This document shows positions 10,301 to 22,534 of a stretch of 64,000 nt of DNA, piece by piece. Each line of letters opens with the position of its first letter. Within the stretch, counting starts at the first letter, position 1. The position numbers and the translations under genes were made by a program. The notes beneath the pieces were generated by a model. That model had not been told where the DNA came from, did no database searches, and saw nothing but the letters and a program-made list of their open reading frames with translations. Origin of the DNA: Penelope pileata (taxonomy: Eukaryota; Chordata; Aves; Galliformes; Cracidae); assembly GCA_013396635.1 (NCBI GenBank), contig WBMW01005641.1, forward strand, positions 226,144 to 290,143, given 5' to 3'.

Positions 10301-12104
10301 AAACAGCTAACCCACTCAAATGCTATTTGAATTCACCAGAAACTACTGCACAGACAAAAAAATGGATGACATTTTAGTTTGTTTCATGCAGTAGGTCAGA
10401 AATAAAAGACTGTAACGACCTCTCAAAGGCTCAGAAGTCCACAAACGTTTCTCTCTCTCTACCCTAGGCAGCACTGACATTTCTCTGCTGCTATAGGGCA
10501 GTGTCTGAAGGCCTGTCTCATGATGCCTCTGGTGTCTGATTGCACTTAGAGCAAACAAAGAACTTGGGATTTCTGAGGAACTTCATTACAAGCCCAGCTT
10601 TCACCCCTGAAACAAGTACCTGGAGCCTGGACTCATGGCTCCGACCATATGAGCAGCACCTTCAGAGCAATCAGCAGCAGGGCAGCTACAGCTGCGTGCC
10701 CAGAGCACAGATGCTGCCCTCTGCCCACGGGCAGGCTGTGCAGGGGAAAGCTTATTGGAAATGCAGCTCATTGTTCACCTGATCCCTTTGCACTCAGAAA
10801 TAGCCAAGCTCTGGGGCTGGAAAAAGTCTTACAAAGTGTTGGCTGCTCCTGGCATCCACAGGAAGGCCAGAGTTAGGGCCTTGCTTCACAGCTAGGCTCA
10901 GGCTGGGTAGTCCTAAGTGTCCTTCCAAGTACAACTCCCAGTGTTTTTGCAGGTGGTGGTAGAAGATGTTCTGCAGAAAGTTTTTCATGGCAAAATGTAA
11001 TCTCTGAATGTTTACTATCTCTAATTTTGCGTGACAATCCAGAATTCGTAATGAATGTCACCCTTTGGCATGCTGAGCCCAGTGAAGAAACACAGAAAAA
11101 CATCCAATGGTAACATCAACAAAGCAAACCAGAGATATTCCTGAGCAAAAATGAAACATATAATCACTGAAATCCAAAAATGTCTCCCAACAAAACCAAG
11201 AGCAAGACCATCAGTGGTCAACTTGAACCAGGCCACCAGGATGCAATCACATCCAGCCATTGGGAATTATCCCCTCCCCAGTGCATAGGGCCCCGCAGAG
11301 CCCCAGGGCTGGGTCCCCCTGGGCTCCACCAGCCCGCCGAGCAGCCTCCAGCTCCAGCTGACCTCAGCTAACCCCTCAGCAACCGCACAGCCAAAACCAG
11401 GAGCTGGAAGGAGCCAGAAACATGACTTCATGAAACCATTTGAAAACATTTACTGAAAGAAAAATGCAGCAAGCCGCGACAAGAAATGAGGAGGAGATCA
11501 GTCCACGGAGGGCCCATGAAGTTACGAGGAAAAAATGCAGAAATAGCAGTGCCAAGTAGAGGGAAAAATCTGCATCAGCCCTGGGAGCTTGGCCCATGAG
11601 CAGGTGAGGGAGGGCGGGCGGGCGGCTGGGCTACGGGACTGTGCTGCTCCTCCCCTTGGGCTGCAGTGTGGCTGGGCCCAAGCTGGGAAGGGCTTAGGTC
11701 CCCCGGCTGCAGGATGGGGCTGCACCATGCTTCTCCAGTGCTTCTGTCTCAAGAGGCACAGTGTAAATAAGTCCAATGGCCTGGAATTCTGTGAAGAGAT
11801 GTGTGCACAAGGCAGATGTTTGCAGGCACAAATTTCCTAGAATTTCCTGTTCCTTTTCTCAATACTGGAATTCTGATAGGTTTTTACGTAACTCATTTGC
11901 GTGCTACTTGCATCAGGATAATTCATGCCATGAGTAATGTTACAGTGAATAGATTACATAAAGTTACTCCACGTTCTAGGAACAAACCCAGATCCCTTCA
12001 CAGAAGAAATACACTTCAGGAAGAGGAATACAATCATTCCTTTCATATTGTCACCAGCTGAAAGAGAAATAAATAGTTTTACCTTGTGTTACAATATCTT
12101 ACAG

Positions 12105-12250
12105 ATAGAATCATTGAATCATAGAATGGCTTGGGTTGGAAGAGACCTCAAGGACCAAGTTCCAACCTCCCTGCTGCAGGCAGGGCTGCCAACCACTAGA
12201 TCTAGTACTAGATCAGGTTGTCCAGGGCCCCATCCAACCTGGGACAGGGA
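12105..12250 (-). repeat. CR1 LINE 3' fragment
   Basis: This is a clear copy. The plus strand starts TAGAATCATTGAATCATAGA, the reverse complement of the 8-bp-repeat CR1 3' end. It continues ATGGCTTGGGTTGGAAGAGA, CCTCAAGGACCAAGTTCCAA, GGCAGGGCTGCCAACCACTA and CAGGTTGTCCAGGGCCCCAT. The element is in minus orientation and truncated after about 145 bases. It is among the better-preserved copies in the window, suggesting a relatively young insertion. Confidence 0.92.
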
Positions 12251-12529
12251 GGAGGGGACCAGAGTAGATTCAATCCCACTTCCTCTCTAGCACAACTTCC
12301 ATTTGCCTCAAAGGGTCCTTCTTCAGGATTGTGCCCATGCAATCATCAGCCCCATACTGTTAAAAGAAAGCAAGATCTCCCAGTTCCTGGCATTAACTCT
12401 TCCTGCCTGTTGGTGTTTCTCCTGTTGCTACTCAAGCACAGGAGATTAAGGCCCCCCAGTCTCCCCTCTAGCAACAGGGAGAGCAGGGAGATCGGGAGAT
12501 ACCGAACCCCTCGCGTTCATTAAGATTCA

Positions 12530-12830
12530 TAAGCTGAACTAACAGGGCAGAAATTAACTCGAAAGGAAGTAAGACTTCTCAAAGATCTATTTGATCTCAG
12601 ACAAAAGGGAATCGTTATATAAATAGAGCAATTACTCTAATTAAGGCTTCCCTCCATGAATCTCCCGTCTGAATGCTGCAGTTGCTGGAAACAGTTTGGT
12701 CGCCCATTATGTAAGGCGAGCAGCCCCGCAGCCCGGGTTCCATTACCCCTCATCCACCCCTAACAAAGAGGAGAATGACTCTGTGGCTCTGGATGTCAAT
12801 GTCTGTGTTATTTTTAATGACTGGAAGCCA
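12530..12830. promoter_or_regulatory. AT-rich candidate conserved non-coding element
   Basis: This segment is free of recognised repeats. It carries GAGCAATTACTCTAATTAAGG, with two adjacent TAAT/ATTA homeodomain cores, as well as TCTATTTGATCTCAG and TAATGACTGG. The texture resembles vertebrate enhancers, but conservation cannot be assessed from one sequence. It lies in the large intron of PRKCH, where a tissue-specific enhancer would not be surprising. Confidence 0.25.
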
Positions 12831-12857
12831 GGAGTCTTTAGCATAGCAGAGAGACTT

Positions 12858-12893
12858 TTTTCTTCTTCTTCTTCTTTTTATTTTTTTTTTTAA
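12858..12893. repeat. TTC trinucleotide run followed by T-rich tract
   Basis: A short (TTC)n stretch, TTTTTTCTTCTTCTTCTTCTT, is followed by a run of T. It is a simple polypyrimidine repeat with no coding meaning. Confidence 0.9.
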
Positions 12894-13374
12894 ATAAAAA
12901 GCCGCTCCTTTGAGCCAGCCTTGCATTTTGCTCTCCTGGGCAAGGCTCCTACCAGCCTCCATCGCTGTCTCATTGACAACTCTAAAGTGCTGCCTCAACT
13001 TTACACCCAGGATTTGGTCTGACTGCAGCCATTAAAGGCCACACAGCATTGCAGCTGTCCCCTCTACACACAGAAGGACCGACTGCAAAAAGCCATGGCT
13101 TGCACCACTGCAATCCACTGTGAGCCAGGATATGACCAACGCATGCACATGGCACCGTGACTTCATACCGCAGTCCTGGCTGCAGAGAACTGTGAGCAGT
13201 GAAATCCTTCAGTGCTGAGGAGGTCTGGTGAGCACGGTGCCAGGCTCAGAATGAGAGTGCCCTGAGAGCAGTTTAAGAGAGAGACAGAGTGAAGTCTCAG
13301 TTATTTCCCTTTCCAGATAAAAAAGGAATGGGAAGGGAGGTACAGATCAGTCATCAGCCCTGCTCCTCAAAGCT

Positions 13375-13422
13375 GGACCTCCAGAAGTCTCTTCCAACCT
13401 GAGACATTCTATGATTCTGTAA
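13375..13422 (+). repeat. CR1 LINE 3' terminus, plus orientation
   Basis: The sequence GTCTCTTCCAACCTGAGACA is followed by TTCTATGATTCTGT, the direct-orientation CR1 3' end with its terminal octamer repeat. Only the last ~50 bases are recognisable. It is one of two probable plus-oriented CR1 pieces in the window. Confidence 0.8.
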
Positions 13423-15815
13423 CACGAGGGATGACAGGGTCGCATGTTCCATGTGGCAGCCGCAGGCACGAAAGACAAAACATCAGTGCCGCAGACACTG
13501 AGCAGGTAACTCTGACCTCGCTCTCTCCTCACACAGCCATGGCTGTGTGGTGCAGCCGAGTCAAAGCTTGAGGGAAGAAGGATTAACTGCTCTGCAAACA
13601 GTGCTGAGCAAGAGACAAGCAAAATAAACCAAAGCGGATAGAGCAGCTCACATAGGGATTGGCTCCAAATTTCCTGGAGGTGCAACTTTGCTATCACCAG
13701 GAGAGACTTTGGCCAAATATTTGGAAAGGAAATGCTGCTCAAATAGCTACAAACTTTCTCTCTGTGTTGAAATTTGTTTCCCTGCCTCCTCCCACCCAGT
13801 GTAACGTACCCACACTAACGCAGAATGCAAAGACCCCAAATACCAAGTGCAGGAGCTGTACACTGGCCCCTGATGGGAGGCAGTGATTTTAGACTCTCCT
13901 GCCCTTGGCTCTAATAGGTAATATACAGAAATTAACCTTAGTCATTAGATACGTGGATTATTTAATGTGGGTTTTAGCCAAGATGTCACCTTACACATCT
14001 GTATTTTCAGAACTGATTGGCACAACCCAGCTCCCACACGGTTCATCTGCGGAACGGGCTGCTCAGAGCTTCAACCTCAGGCTGCTGTTTTTAAATCCCC
14101 CCACTTGGATTACAGATACACCACGGGGACCCGCAGGTCAATTACTAAATCAATACATCCATCAGAGCAACACAAACGTGGGGAGGGAACGAGCAGCGCT
14201 CCTGTTAACAGACAGGGGCATGATCCCACTCCCCTGCAGCCAGCAGTAAGATCTCCCTGGGGCTGCACGGGAAAACAATTAATCCTTTTCTGATAGTCTT
14301 GTCAAGAGGAACCGGGAATTTATTACACAGCCCTGGGTGGCCTATTTACATAGGGTCAAGTACAAAGGGGACTTAAAGTGCCCCAGACAAACCTGTAAAT
14401 GCCAATTAGGAAAAAAAGAAATCACAGGAAAATACTTCAAAGGAGCTTTTTCATGGTCTCGGTTATATTTCGATTATTTTAATTTTAAAGTTCCTGAAAA
14501 GACACAAAGGGTCAGAAAGGTCAGTGCTGGAAGGATGAGTGGACAAGACCTGAGGCATGGAACAGCCAGGACAATTGGGGATTTATGGCCCCTGGGGAGC
14601 ACTGAGACCCCCCAGTTCGAGGCACCGGGGATGCACAGCCAGTGACGGCCCCGGCTGCGGGCGAGGAGTGATTATTCCCATGTCCAGGTGGCAGCCGGGT
14701 TCTCAAGGGAATTCTCAGGCCTTCCCCCACGATTACATTTTAATGAACTCCACCACGGCACCCCTGAGGGTCTCTATCACCATGTTTATCTGTGGCAGAG
14801 CTGAGCAGTGAGCCCAGGCCACAGGTCTTAGGCTCAGCCACAGGGATTGCTTCTTCCCAAGCACCGCAGAGCAAGCAAAAAGAAAAGAGGAAAGTTGGCA
14901 CAATAAATGCTGCTTCACTTTTTTTTTTTTTTTTAAATCTCTGGCAGGAAAGAGAAGGATGAATCATAATTGACACTACAATAGGAAGGGTTAGGAGCTT
15001 TTGTTGTGAAGCAAATCTGAGCCTGCATGCTGAGGGCTTAAGCAAGAAGCTAATTTCAGCCTACTGGAAAGGGAAAGGTAAAAGACCTAATGACAACTGC
15101 AAGATGAATTTGGCTTTGGCAAGCTATACAGGGATGGCATTAGCTTTCTTCCACAGTGAATTATTCAGAAGCATGAGACTATTACTGCGGGGAAGAGGAG
15201 CACATTGGAAAGAGGTGTGATCAATCAACAGAAGAGATTAAAATCACTGGGGAAAGCTGTTTGCTTTTTAAGAATTATGAGGCAAAGGGACAGGACATTA
15301 AAGTAATGGATATGCAAGCTCGGGAGAAAGAGGTAAGACGACAATCTGCAGCAGAGCTCACTCAGCCCTGTCACTGAACCACACTGCATGTTTATGGCAA
15401 AAACAGTTTAGATGAGAGCTCATTTAAAGCTGCAGAATTCCTTCTTGCTTGGGAAACAACCAGAGTCCTGCTTTTCCTGCAGAGGCTCCAGAGCCAATAA
15501 GGAAATGCAAGATGAAAGCATTTTTAAAACAAAACAAAGTAAAAATGTTTACACAGATCCAGCATAGGGTTTCACAGAGATTCAAATATCTGCCGGAGTC
15601 TGACAGCCAAAGCTTAATCAAACTGTGAAAAGGATTTATGGAGCCTGCCAACTCTGAAGGGGTGCCAAGGAGAATAATTTATTGGCATATTTGAAGGCAT
15701 TTTTAATATCTGCCTTTGTAAGCTGGCTCCCCAGCTCTGAGGATAAAGCAACAAGCCCATCTCACTCCCTCTTTGATTACAGTGGGTCCACCGTTGCGTT
15801 GTTCCTTTTCCTTTT

Positions 15816-16080
15816 AATCATGGAATCGTCTGAGTTGGAAGGGACCTTTCAAGGCCATCTGGTCCAACTCCCCTGCAATGTACAGGAACACCTACAGCTC
15901 CATCAGGGTGCTCAGAGCCTGCTCCAGCCTGACCCTGAATGTCTCCAGGGACAGGGCATCCTCCACCTCTCTGGGCAGCCTGTTCCAGTGCTTCACCACC
16001 CTTATCGTAAAAAATGTTTTCCTTTTTCCCAATCTAAATCTCCTCTCTTTTAGTTTGAATGTCATCACCATCTGACTGCC
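15816..16080 (-). repeat. CR1 LINE fragment retaining the ORF2 C-terminus
   Basis: The plus strand begins ATCATGGAATCGTCTGAGTTG and proceeds through GGTCCAACTCCCCTGCAATG, CTCTCTGGGCAGCCTGTTCC and AGTGCTTCACCACCCTTATC. On the minus strand an open frame of up to 84 codons (15892-16146) contains RVVKHWNRLPREVEDALSLE and a downstream FRVRLEQAL. This matches the end of the CR1 ORF2 reverse-transcriptase protein (the NRLPxEVVxxxSLxxFKxRLD signature). The copy is 5'-truncated: no endonuclease or polymerase core is present, so it is dead. Confidence 0.92.
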
Positions 16081-16637
16081 ATGTTGCACACTTTCTAATT
16101 TTTTAGGAGAGGACTGGGGAACACCAACACAGGGGTTGGGCCTCACTCACACAGCCACCAAACTGACCGGCCAGGACTTAGGGAAAAGGCGAGGCAGGGA
16201 GGCAGCAGGAAGCACACGTGTACTGCGTGTGGATGTGCCAAGCAAAGCACAGCCGAGGTGCTTGGAGTCATGTTGTGTTTGCTGGAGCACGCAGGAAGGA
16301 TGCAGACACCTACTGTGGTGTCTGAGCTGTTGACAGCTTCAGTTAGTTTGGACCTCCCAGCACCCAGGTGTGCTGGACCCCAAGCAAGCTCAGTGCATGA
16401 AGAGAAGCAGCATCTCCTAAGAGCAGTTCACAAGACCTCCTCCTCCGTGGTGATATTTAGAGGGGGAGCAGCTGTGGAGAGCCTGGAGCATGCACATCTC
16501 TCAACTCTGATGTCTGAAAAACCAGCCCTTTCCCTCCACTCCTCTGTCACTGCAGGCTGTTTGCTTTGATTATGTTAAAAATCTGCCTCTAAGTCTTTCT
16601 GCTGCAAAACCCTGGCCTCTCCCTTCTCTCCACATTA

Positions 16638-17378
16638 ATGACATTTTCAAGTTACTTACAGCCATGGGGCCAGTCTGGTTCAGCACTGAGTGCTCACCAA
16701 TCAGAAAACCTTCCTGAAAATAAGCTGCAGCATGTTCAAAAGGGATGCTCACCAAGATTTTGGGTGCTCATGATGGCATCCCCTCACCATGGAGTTTACT
16801 CCTCCTGCAGCTCAGCTCAGTCTTCACTTTGCTTTCTGCAGCTGCGCGTGGGTGGAGTGCCCTGGGGGTATTTATTTTGTTTTTCTCCAATCTTCTCTCT
16901 TTCAGCCTGTTACAGTAAATTCATGCAGCACAGCCCAAGTCTCCAAGGGCTCTGCTGGAGCCATTACCCTGCGTCCAGCCAGACTGAACTGCCCTGTGCT
17001 CCAGTCATGTCAGCTAATAGAAGTTCTAAGAATTACCTCGGAATAGTGGGAGATTACCACCCTCTGTACTCCCCCAGGACTCCTGGATTTAACTCTTACA
17101 CACACAAAAATAATAGTAAACAACTTTTATACCTCATTAGGAGTCATCACTCAGAATTACTGAGAAACGAGGAAAAACACTGCTCATTTTCACTGGAAAA
17201 AGGGTCAGGGTACACAGAACATTTTGTTTTTTCTGGCCTAGTGCTACCTGCAGACTTAGGAAAGAAGAGAACTCTCAACATTCCCCACTTTTCCTACTGT
17301 TATTTAACATTTCTGCATATCAATATAAATACCAATTATCACAAAGCACTTAGACAATTGACTGCCAGTACTCCCTAA
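16638..17378 (+). other. 246-codon intronic ORF, probably not a gene
   Basis: This is the longest open frame in the window. It lies inside a PRKCH intron on the opposite strand. Its translation shows no recognised domain, no repeat structure and no signal peptide I would trust, and an unremarkable mixture of Ser, Cys and His typical of translated non-coding DNA. No Kozak context or flanking splice pattern was identified. I consider it a chance ORF and record it only because of its length. Confidence 0.15.
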
Positions 17379-17739
17379 CTTAACCTCTTGTTTTAAGGTA
17401 GAATTTGGCCCTATTTCCAGCAACATGCACATGCTTCCTCTCTCCCTAGCTGGAGAGAGCTTGCTGCTGGAGCAGCACACGAATGGTTACACACCTGCCA
17501 CCAGCACTGCATTGTGGGAAACTCTCCTGTGGCCCTGCCTGACCTGACAGCTAAGTGACAGAGGGACCAAAGATGACTTCGTGCTCATTCTTCTGGGCAG
17601 CAAAGGAATGACAAACTCCTACAGAAAGTCTTGAGTGGCTTTTCTAATTAGCAAGCTGAAAATTGGCTGAGCTGTTGTGGAAGGGCCCCAATACCTCCTG
17701 CCCGCTGAAAATTAAGTGACTTGCTGCCATCTGCGCTGC

Positions 17740-17769
17740 AACATTCCTGGGCCCAACATTCCTGGGCCC
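17740..17769. repeat. Perfect 15-bp tandem duplication
   Basis: The unit AACATTCCTGGGCCC occurs twice head to tail without mismatch (17740-17754 and 17755-17769). Identity between the units implies a recent slippage or duplication event. Confidence 0.95.
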
Positions 17770-20164
17770 TTTTTCTGCTCTCCAGAAAAAGCTGGGTGTG
17801 CTGTCTCCTAGGACAGAGGTGAGTTATGCTGCCAGCAAGCACGTGGTATTGAATATCGCTGTAAGTGTAAGCTGTGCAAGCAAGCCAAAAAAGCTAAGGA
17901 ACTAACTGAAACACCTGAGGTTCTTGGTTTTGGTCTGTCATGGGCTCACAGGAATGGAACTACAGGAATGGAACACACGAATTGGCTTTTTCTTCTAGAT
18001 TGAGGTTTTTTTGAAGCACTAATTCACAGACACTACAGCCCCTTGACGTTAACTTGGCAACACAGAGGGGATTTGACACAAGTCTGCAAGAGCAAAGCCT
18101 AAAGGAGCACAGGGTGGGTGTCCACACCTCAGTTGCAGAGTTCACAGTGCCAGATGAGCCAGAGGGGAGAAGTGAACTCAGTGGCACAAAGCAGCAGAGA
18201 CTCCACTAAACCGGAGCATTTCCTTTTTGACTCAGCATCACTTCCAGGCTACTATTCTCTAGAAAAACAGATCAATTTCAAGTTTCACTTTTGCATCCTT
18301 TTCACACTATCACTGACATCATTTCTTCTCCGAGATACGGATCATGTTTGTTTTCTCAACTGAGCTCACTAACCTTTCCATCCCTCCCCCTCCTCTTAAC
18401 ACAGTAACACTCTCCGTGCCAATCCTCTGGCATCGGCGCTGCCCTGTGCAGTTCCACCTGTGCTGGTGGGGAGGGCAGGCTGCTAAAACCACAGCCAGTT
18501 TCCTCTGCACCTTCATCTTCTCTTGCATGGTGTTTATTGTTCACATGAAAGCCACTTAGAGGGGGAATCACCATTTTTGCAGCTCCAAACCTTTGGGCCA
18601 ACCATTGTGACTTCAGACGATTAGTCCACGGAGTGACTCAATAGACTTTGTGCTTTTTTCATCTGACGCCAGACTCAGAAAAGAAAATCCCTGCAGCTTT
18701 CCCTGGGAACTTACTTCCCATTACACCGCTCTTAAGCTCCGATTCTCGCTATGTCTCTTCCTTCTCCCCTGAGCCAAGCCCACCTGTTACAAGCACGGTG
18801 TGATTGGATCGCATTTGAAAGTCATACGTGAAGCAAGTGAAACACGCAGCCAAAATGCCACCCTGCTTATGAGAAACAAGAGGATTGTATTTCATTTTGC
18901 AATTCACTCAGCTTAATCTCAAAGCCTCCAGCTGCCTGGAAAGCCACCCTCTTTGCTCAAGCACTTTTTGCTGGTGACAATTCACAAATTCGAAACGTCA
19001 ACGTGCTGTAACAAAGCAAACTCCAGCTGCACTCTCGCCGTAACAGATACAGCGCAGCACTCTCCGCTCTCTGCCTGCTCACAAAGTTTCTCTTTCACAG
19101 CCTCTTCATCATCAGACACTGGTTACTCAGTCAGCTGATAGCAGAGAGTATGTGAAAGAATTTCTTTTGCAGGCACAGATCCTGTAGCACTAGGGTCAGT
19201 GCTCCTCTGGCATAATTTGTTACTGCACTTGGGTAGAGCTATGGAGAAACACCATTTCTGAGGGAGGTGGGAAGAGAGGATCATAATCAAAGGAAAACTT
19301 ACATTCAGATTGAGATAAAGTCATCTAAATTGATTCAGCAGTAATTCTCCTTTCTGCACTTCTTTCCCTCTCCCAAGCTAATCCATGCCCTGCTGGACTT
19401 GCTTGCCCAGGATGCAGAAGACGTCAGTTTGAGTTCACTCTGCCTGATCTGAACCCATTACTCCCTAAATTTCCCAGTGACACACTCCTGCAGTGCAGGG
19501 CACACGAGAGGGATTTCCCAGTTCCCTCCTCTGGGAGTACTGACTCCATCTAAATCCTGTTCATCCATGCTGAACTAGCTCAGCCCTGTTTCCAGCAATT
19601 GAACAAAAACATCAAGGACAAAAAAAAAATCACTGTTAATAAACAGAATCAGGAAACTTCTCTTAGAGCCCAAACCTTTCTAATTTGAATTCTAAGCAAG
19701 GTCCCAGAGCATTGATTTTGTTTTTATCTTCCTTGGCACTGCTGCTCAAAAACACATCAGGAACACCCACTGACCTAAATGAGGTCCCAGGGCCGTATCT
19801 TGGTTATTAGCAGGAAAACAAAAAGATGAACAGGATGCAGTCTTCAGAAATCAGATGGTTTCTGATGGAGGGAAATTGGTGACACACAATTTTGGTAAAT
19901 GAAAGCAAAACAAACTAACAACATCCTGAAACGGGTCCTAAAACCACTATCCTTGTTTATAATGAAGCTCTTCAAGAAGGCAAGTTGATCAAGTGCTTTC
20001 TAAACCTAGATCACACATTTGTAGGAAATCTCTTAGCACCTACACCTAATGGCATCTCCCTGGCAGGGGAATTTGGGTTTAGTTTCAGAGCTTTGTAGCA
20101 CTCAAGCACTAAGTGAATTCTCACTTGTCCTGCTTGAGGTTAGAGGCCAGAAATGTTAATGAGG

Positions 20165-20262
20165 GGATAATCCAATTATTGAGGCTATTAAGGCCTTAGC
20201 CTGCAACATAAGAGATCCCAGGTTTAATTCCCTGGTCTTCCATAGACTTCCCATGCCATGTA
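20165..20262 (+). repeat. tRNA-derived SINE remnant (MIR/CORE-like head)
   Basis: The sequence reads CTATTAAGGCCTTAGCCTGC, then GAGATCCCAGGTTTAATTCC and CTGGTCTTCCATAGACTTCC. This follows the layout of tRNA-headed amniote SINEs: an A-box-like TTAAGGC, a B-box-like GGTTTAATTCC, and the short GACTTCC link found after the head in turtle and crocodile MIR-type elements. The B box departs from GGTTCRANTCC, so the pol III promoter is presumably dead. Confidence 0.5.
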
Positions 20263-20311
20263 ATTACTTATTATCATTTCTGTCACCGCAGCAGCTGAGT
20301 GCCCTGATTTT

Positions 20312-20392
20312 CCAGGGCTCTTAGCACCATGGGTTAGAAACCACCGTCACAGCTGTAAGTCAGGGAGTTCGAGTTCAATTTCTGTTGAGATA
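20312..20392 (+). repeat. Second tRNA-like SINE head
   Basis: TTAGCACCATGGGTTAGAAA is followed by CTGTAAGTCAGGGAGTTCGA and GTTCAATTTCTG, giving another A-box/B-box arrangement (GAGTTCGAGTTCAATTTC) about 150 bp after the first. It could be a nested or tandem SINE insertion of the same family, or a coincidence of an A/T-rich motif. Confidence 0.35.
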
Positions 20393-20879
20393 AACACAAC
20401 AGCGATTAGAAGGTGCTCACGCAGTAATGATAATGCTGTATCTACAAAAAATAATATTAACATCTGAAGTCTACGATAAGCAAATCTACTTATTAAGCAG
20501 CTAACCAAAAAGCTACAAGGGAGGAAACGAAATAGATTCACCACTCCATGTTACACTGACTCCTAAAAATGCTGAGCAGACACACCATCAGTGCACTGCA
20601 TAGATAATGCCACAGCACTGATCACATCCGTTACCATTTTATCTAGAATCCCAAACCATCTCATGACAGGATGTTTCCTTCCTGTCAAAGTCAACATGTT
20701 CTGATGCCTGTAAAACAGCATGAGAAAGAGAAAAAAACCAAGGAGCTCTTTGAATGAACAGGTCTGAACCCAAAATCAGCCACTGTACGGCTGCAGAAAT
20801 TCAGGTTCCAGTGAACTACCATCAGTGCTGCACAACAGGATACAAAAGTCACCTCCATACAGCAGCCACCTGGGATGGA

Positions 20880-21379
20880 CTCTGTGGTACGGAGCTGTGT
20901 TGGAGCAGTGCTGGGAGAGCTGCAGCCCATGGGAAGCCCGTGTGGGATCAGCTGGGGAAGGCTGCATCCCATGGGAGAGAACCCAGGTGGAGCAGGGGCC
21001 ATGGAGGAGGGGCAGAGACGGAGCGTTATGGGCTGGCTGCAGCCCCACTCCCCTGCACTACTTGGGGGGAGGAGGTAGAAGAGGATGAATGCTGGAGGAA
21101 AGTGGTTTTAGTTAGCTTTTATTTCTCACTGTTCTAGTCTGTTAGCTATAAATAAACAAATTATATTAATAACAAATTATAAATTTAGATTAAATGAATT
21201 ATATTGATCTCCCTACACTAAGCTTATTTTGCCCATGATGGTAATTGGTGAGCGATCTCCCTGTCCTTATCTCAACCCTTGAGCTCTTTCTCGCTGTATT
21301 TTCTCCACCTGTTCGTTGAGGAGGGGCAGTGAGAGTGGTGTGGTGGCATTTACACGCCTATCAGGATGAAACCACTGCA
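20880..21379 (+). mobile_element. Solo LTR of an avian endogenous retrovirus (ERVL-like)
   Basis: The block has GC-rich units of about 42 bp containing GCTGCAGCCCATGGG and GCTGCATCCCATGGG, then GGGGGGAGGAGGTAGAAGAG, then TTTTATTTCTCACTGTTCTA. The AATAAA poly(A) signal at 21151-21156 follows, and then the characteristic CTAAGCTTATTTTGCCCATG, ATGGTAATTGGTGAGCGATC and CTCCCTGTCCTTATCTCAAC. It closes with AAACCACTGCA, ending in CA. This combination is familiar from abundant bird LTRs, which I recall as ERVL-type. The left boundary is uncertain. No gag, pol or env sequence flanks it, so it is a solo LTR. An AT-rich expansion of repeated AAATTATA lies after the poly(A) signal. Confidence 0.75.
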
Positions 21380-22534
21380 TCTTCCCATCTGTTAACCACG
21401 AGGTTCCTGGCTAAAGCTCCAAATTTCATCCTTTTTCCCATAGTCACAGCTATCTCCTGTAAGCACGGTGCTTCTCTTGAGCAACACCTGAATTTCAGAG
21501 AGGCAGTTTTGCTTCCATTTGGGTTTCAACAGCAACATGTGATACAGCTGGCAAGCAGCGTGGCAGGAAAGACCTTTTTCCAGGTAAGCAACCAGCAATA
21601 GCTAGGTTGACTACACAGTTTTTGAGGTGCTTGGTAGATCTCTTTTTAAACTCTTAGCTTCCTCCTCCGTTCAGGCCCTCTTTCTCCAGTGCCACTTGTC
21701 ATGGTGCTCTTTGCTGATCACAGAAGAGATCTGCTGTTAAAAGACAGGCTCTGAACATGGGTTAGAGCAGCCTGGCACGAATGCTGTTTGTGCTGGCTGC
21801 TTCTATGAGGTTCCTATCAGAATTAGGAAAACAAGCATTTCGTCACCAAGAGTCTAAAATGCAAAACATATTTTAGTACTGCCTGAAATTCCTGATACAC
21901 TGAGTATCTGGCCCTGTTTCACCATTTTTATGCAAGATACCTACAACAAATCCACGGTGCAATTACCTGTCATTGCAGAAGGGGAATCAGTTAACATATT
22001 CGAGAGTACCAATCCAACAACAGAAGTGGCAATGAGTCTGAACTTCCAATTTTTTATTTTAAGTATGTTGCAGGCTATTTCCAAAACACAAGTGATCACT
22101 CCTTAGCATACTAAGATTTCAGAACAGAACCTTTTGCCTCCTCAAGAAGTGAACTTTATTCTGAGTTGATTTCTGTCAAATTTATTAGATGAAATTTCAG
22201 CTACAGAAAGTAATTGCTCATTTGCTATCCAACGGAAACCTTTCAGTAGAACTCTTACAGATTCTGGCTACCATATTAAAGACCTGACAAAATCAAACTC
22301 TCCTCACCTTTAAATAATTTATTTCCTCATTTCTTTGAGTCGGTGCTCCACGTGTTATTATAAAATGCTATCTTACCCAACTATTTCTTTGGTTCTCTAT
22401 TACCACAAAATTTAGTAGTATCTAGCCTGAAATGTATCTGTTTTCACAGTGCTTTTGTAAGGAAAGGACATACTCTGATCCTTCTCCCTACTCAATGTGC
22501 TTAGAAACATTAAGAGATGCAACTGTGGGCAGGA

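Noticed and set aside
20165..20392. Functional tRNA gene at the tRNA-like heads
   Set aside because: A and B boxes deviate from consensus and no cloverleaf acceptor stem can be paired by eye; better explained as old SINE.
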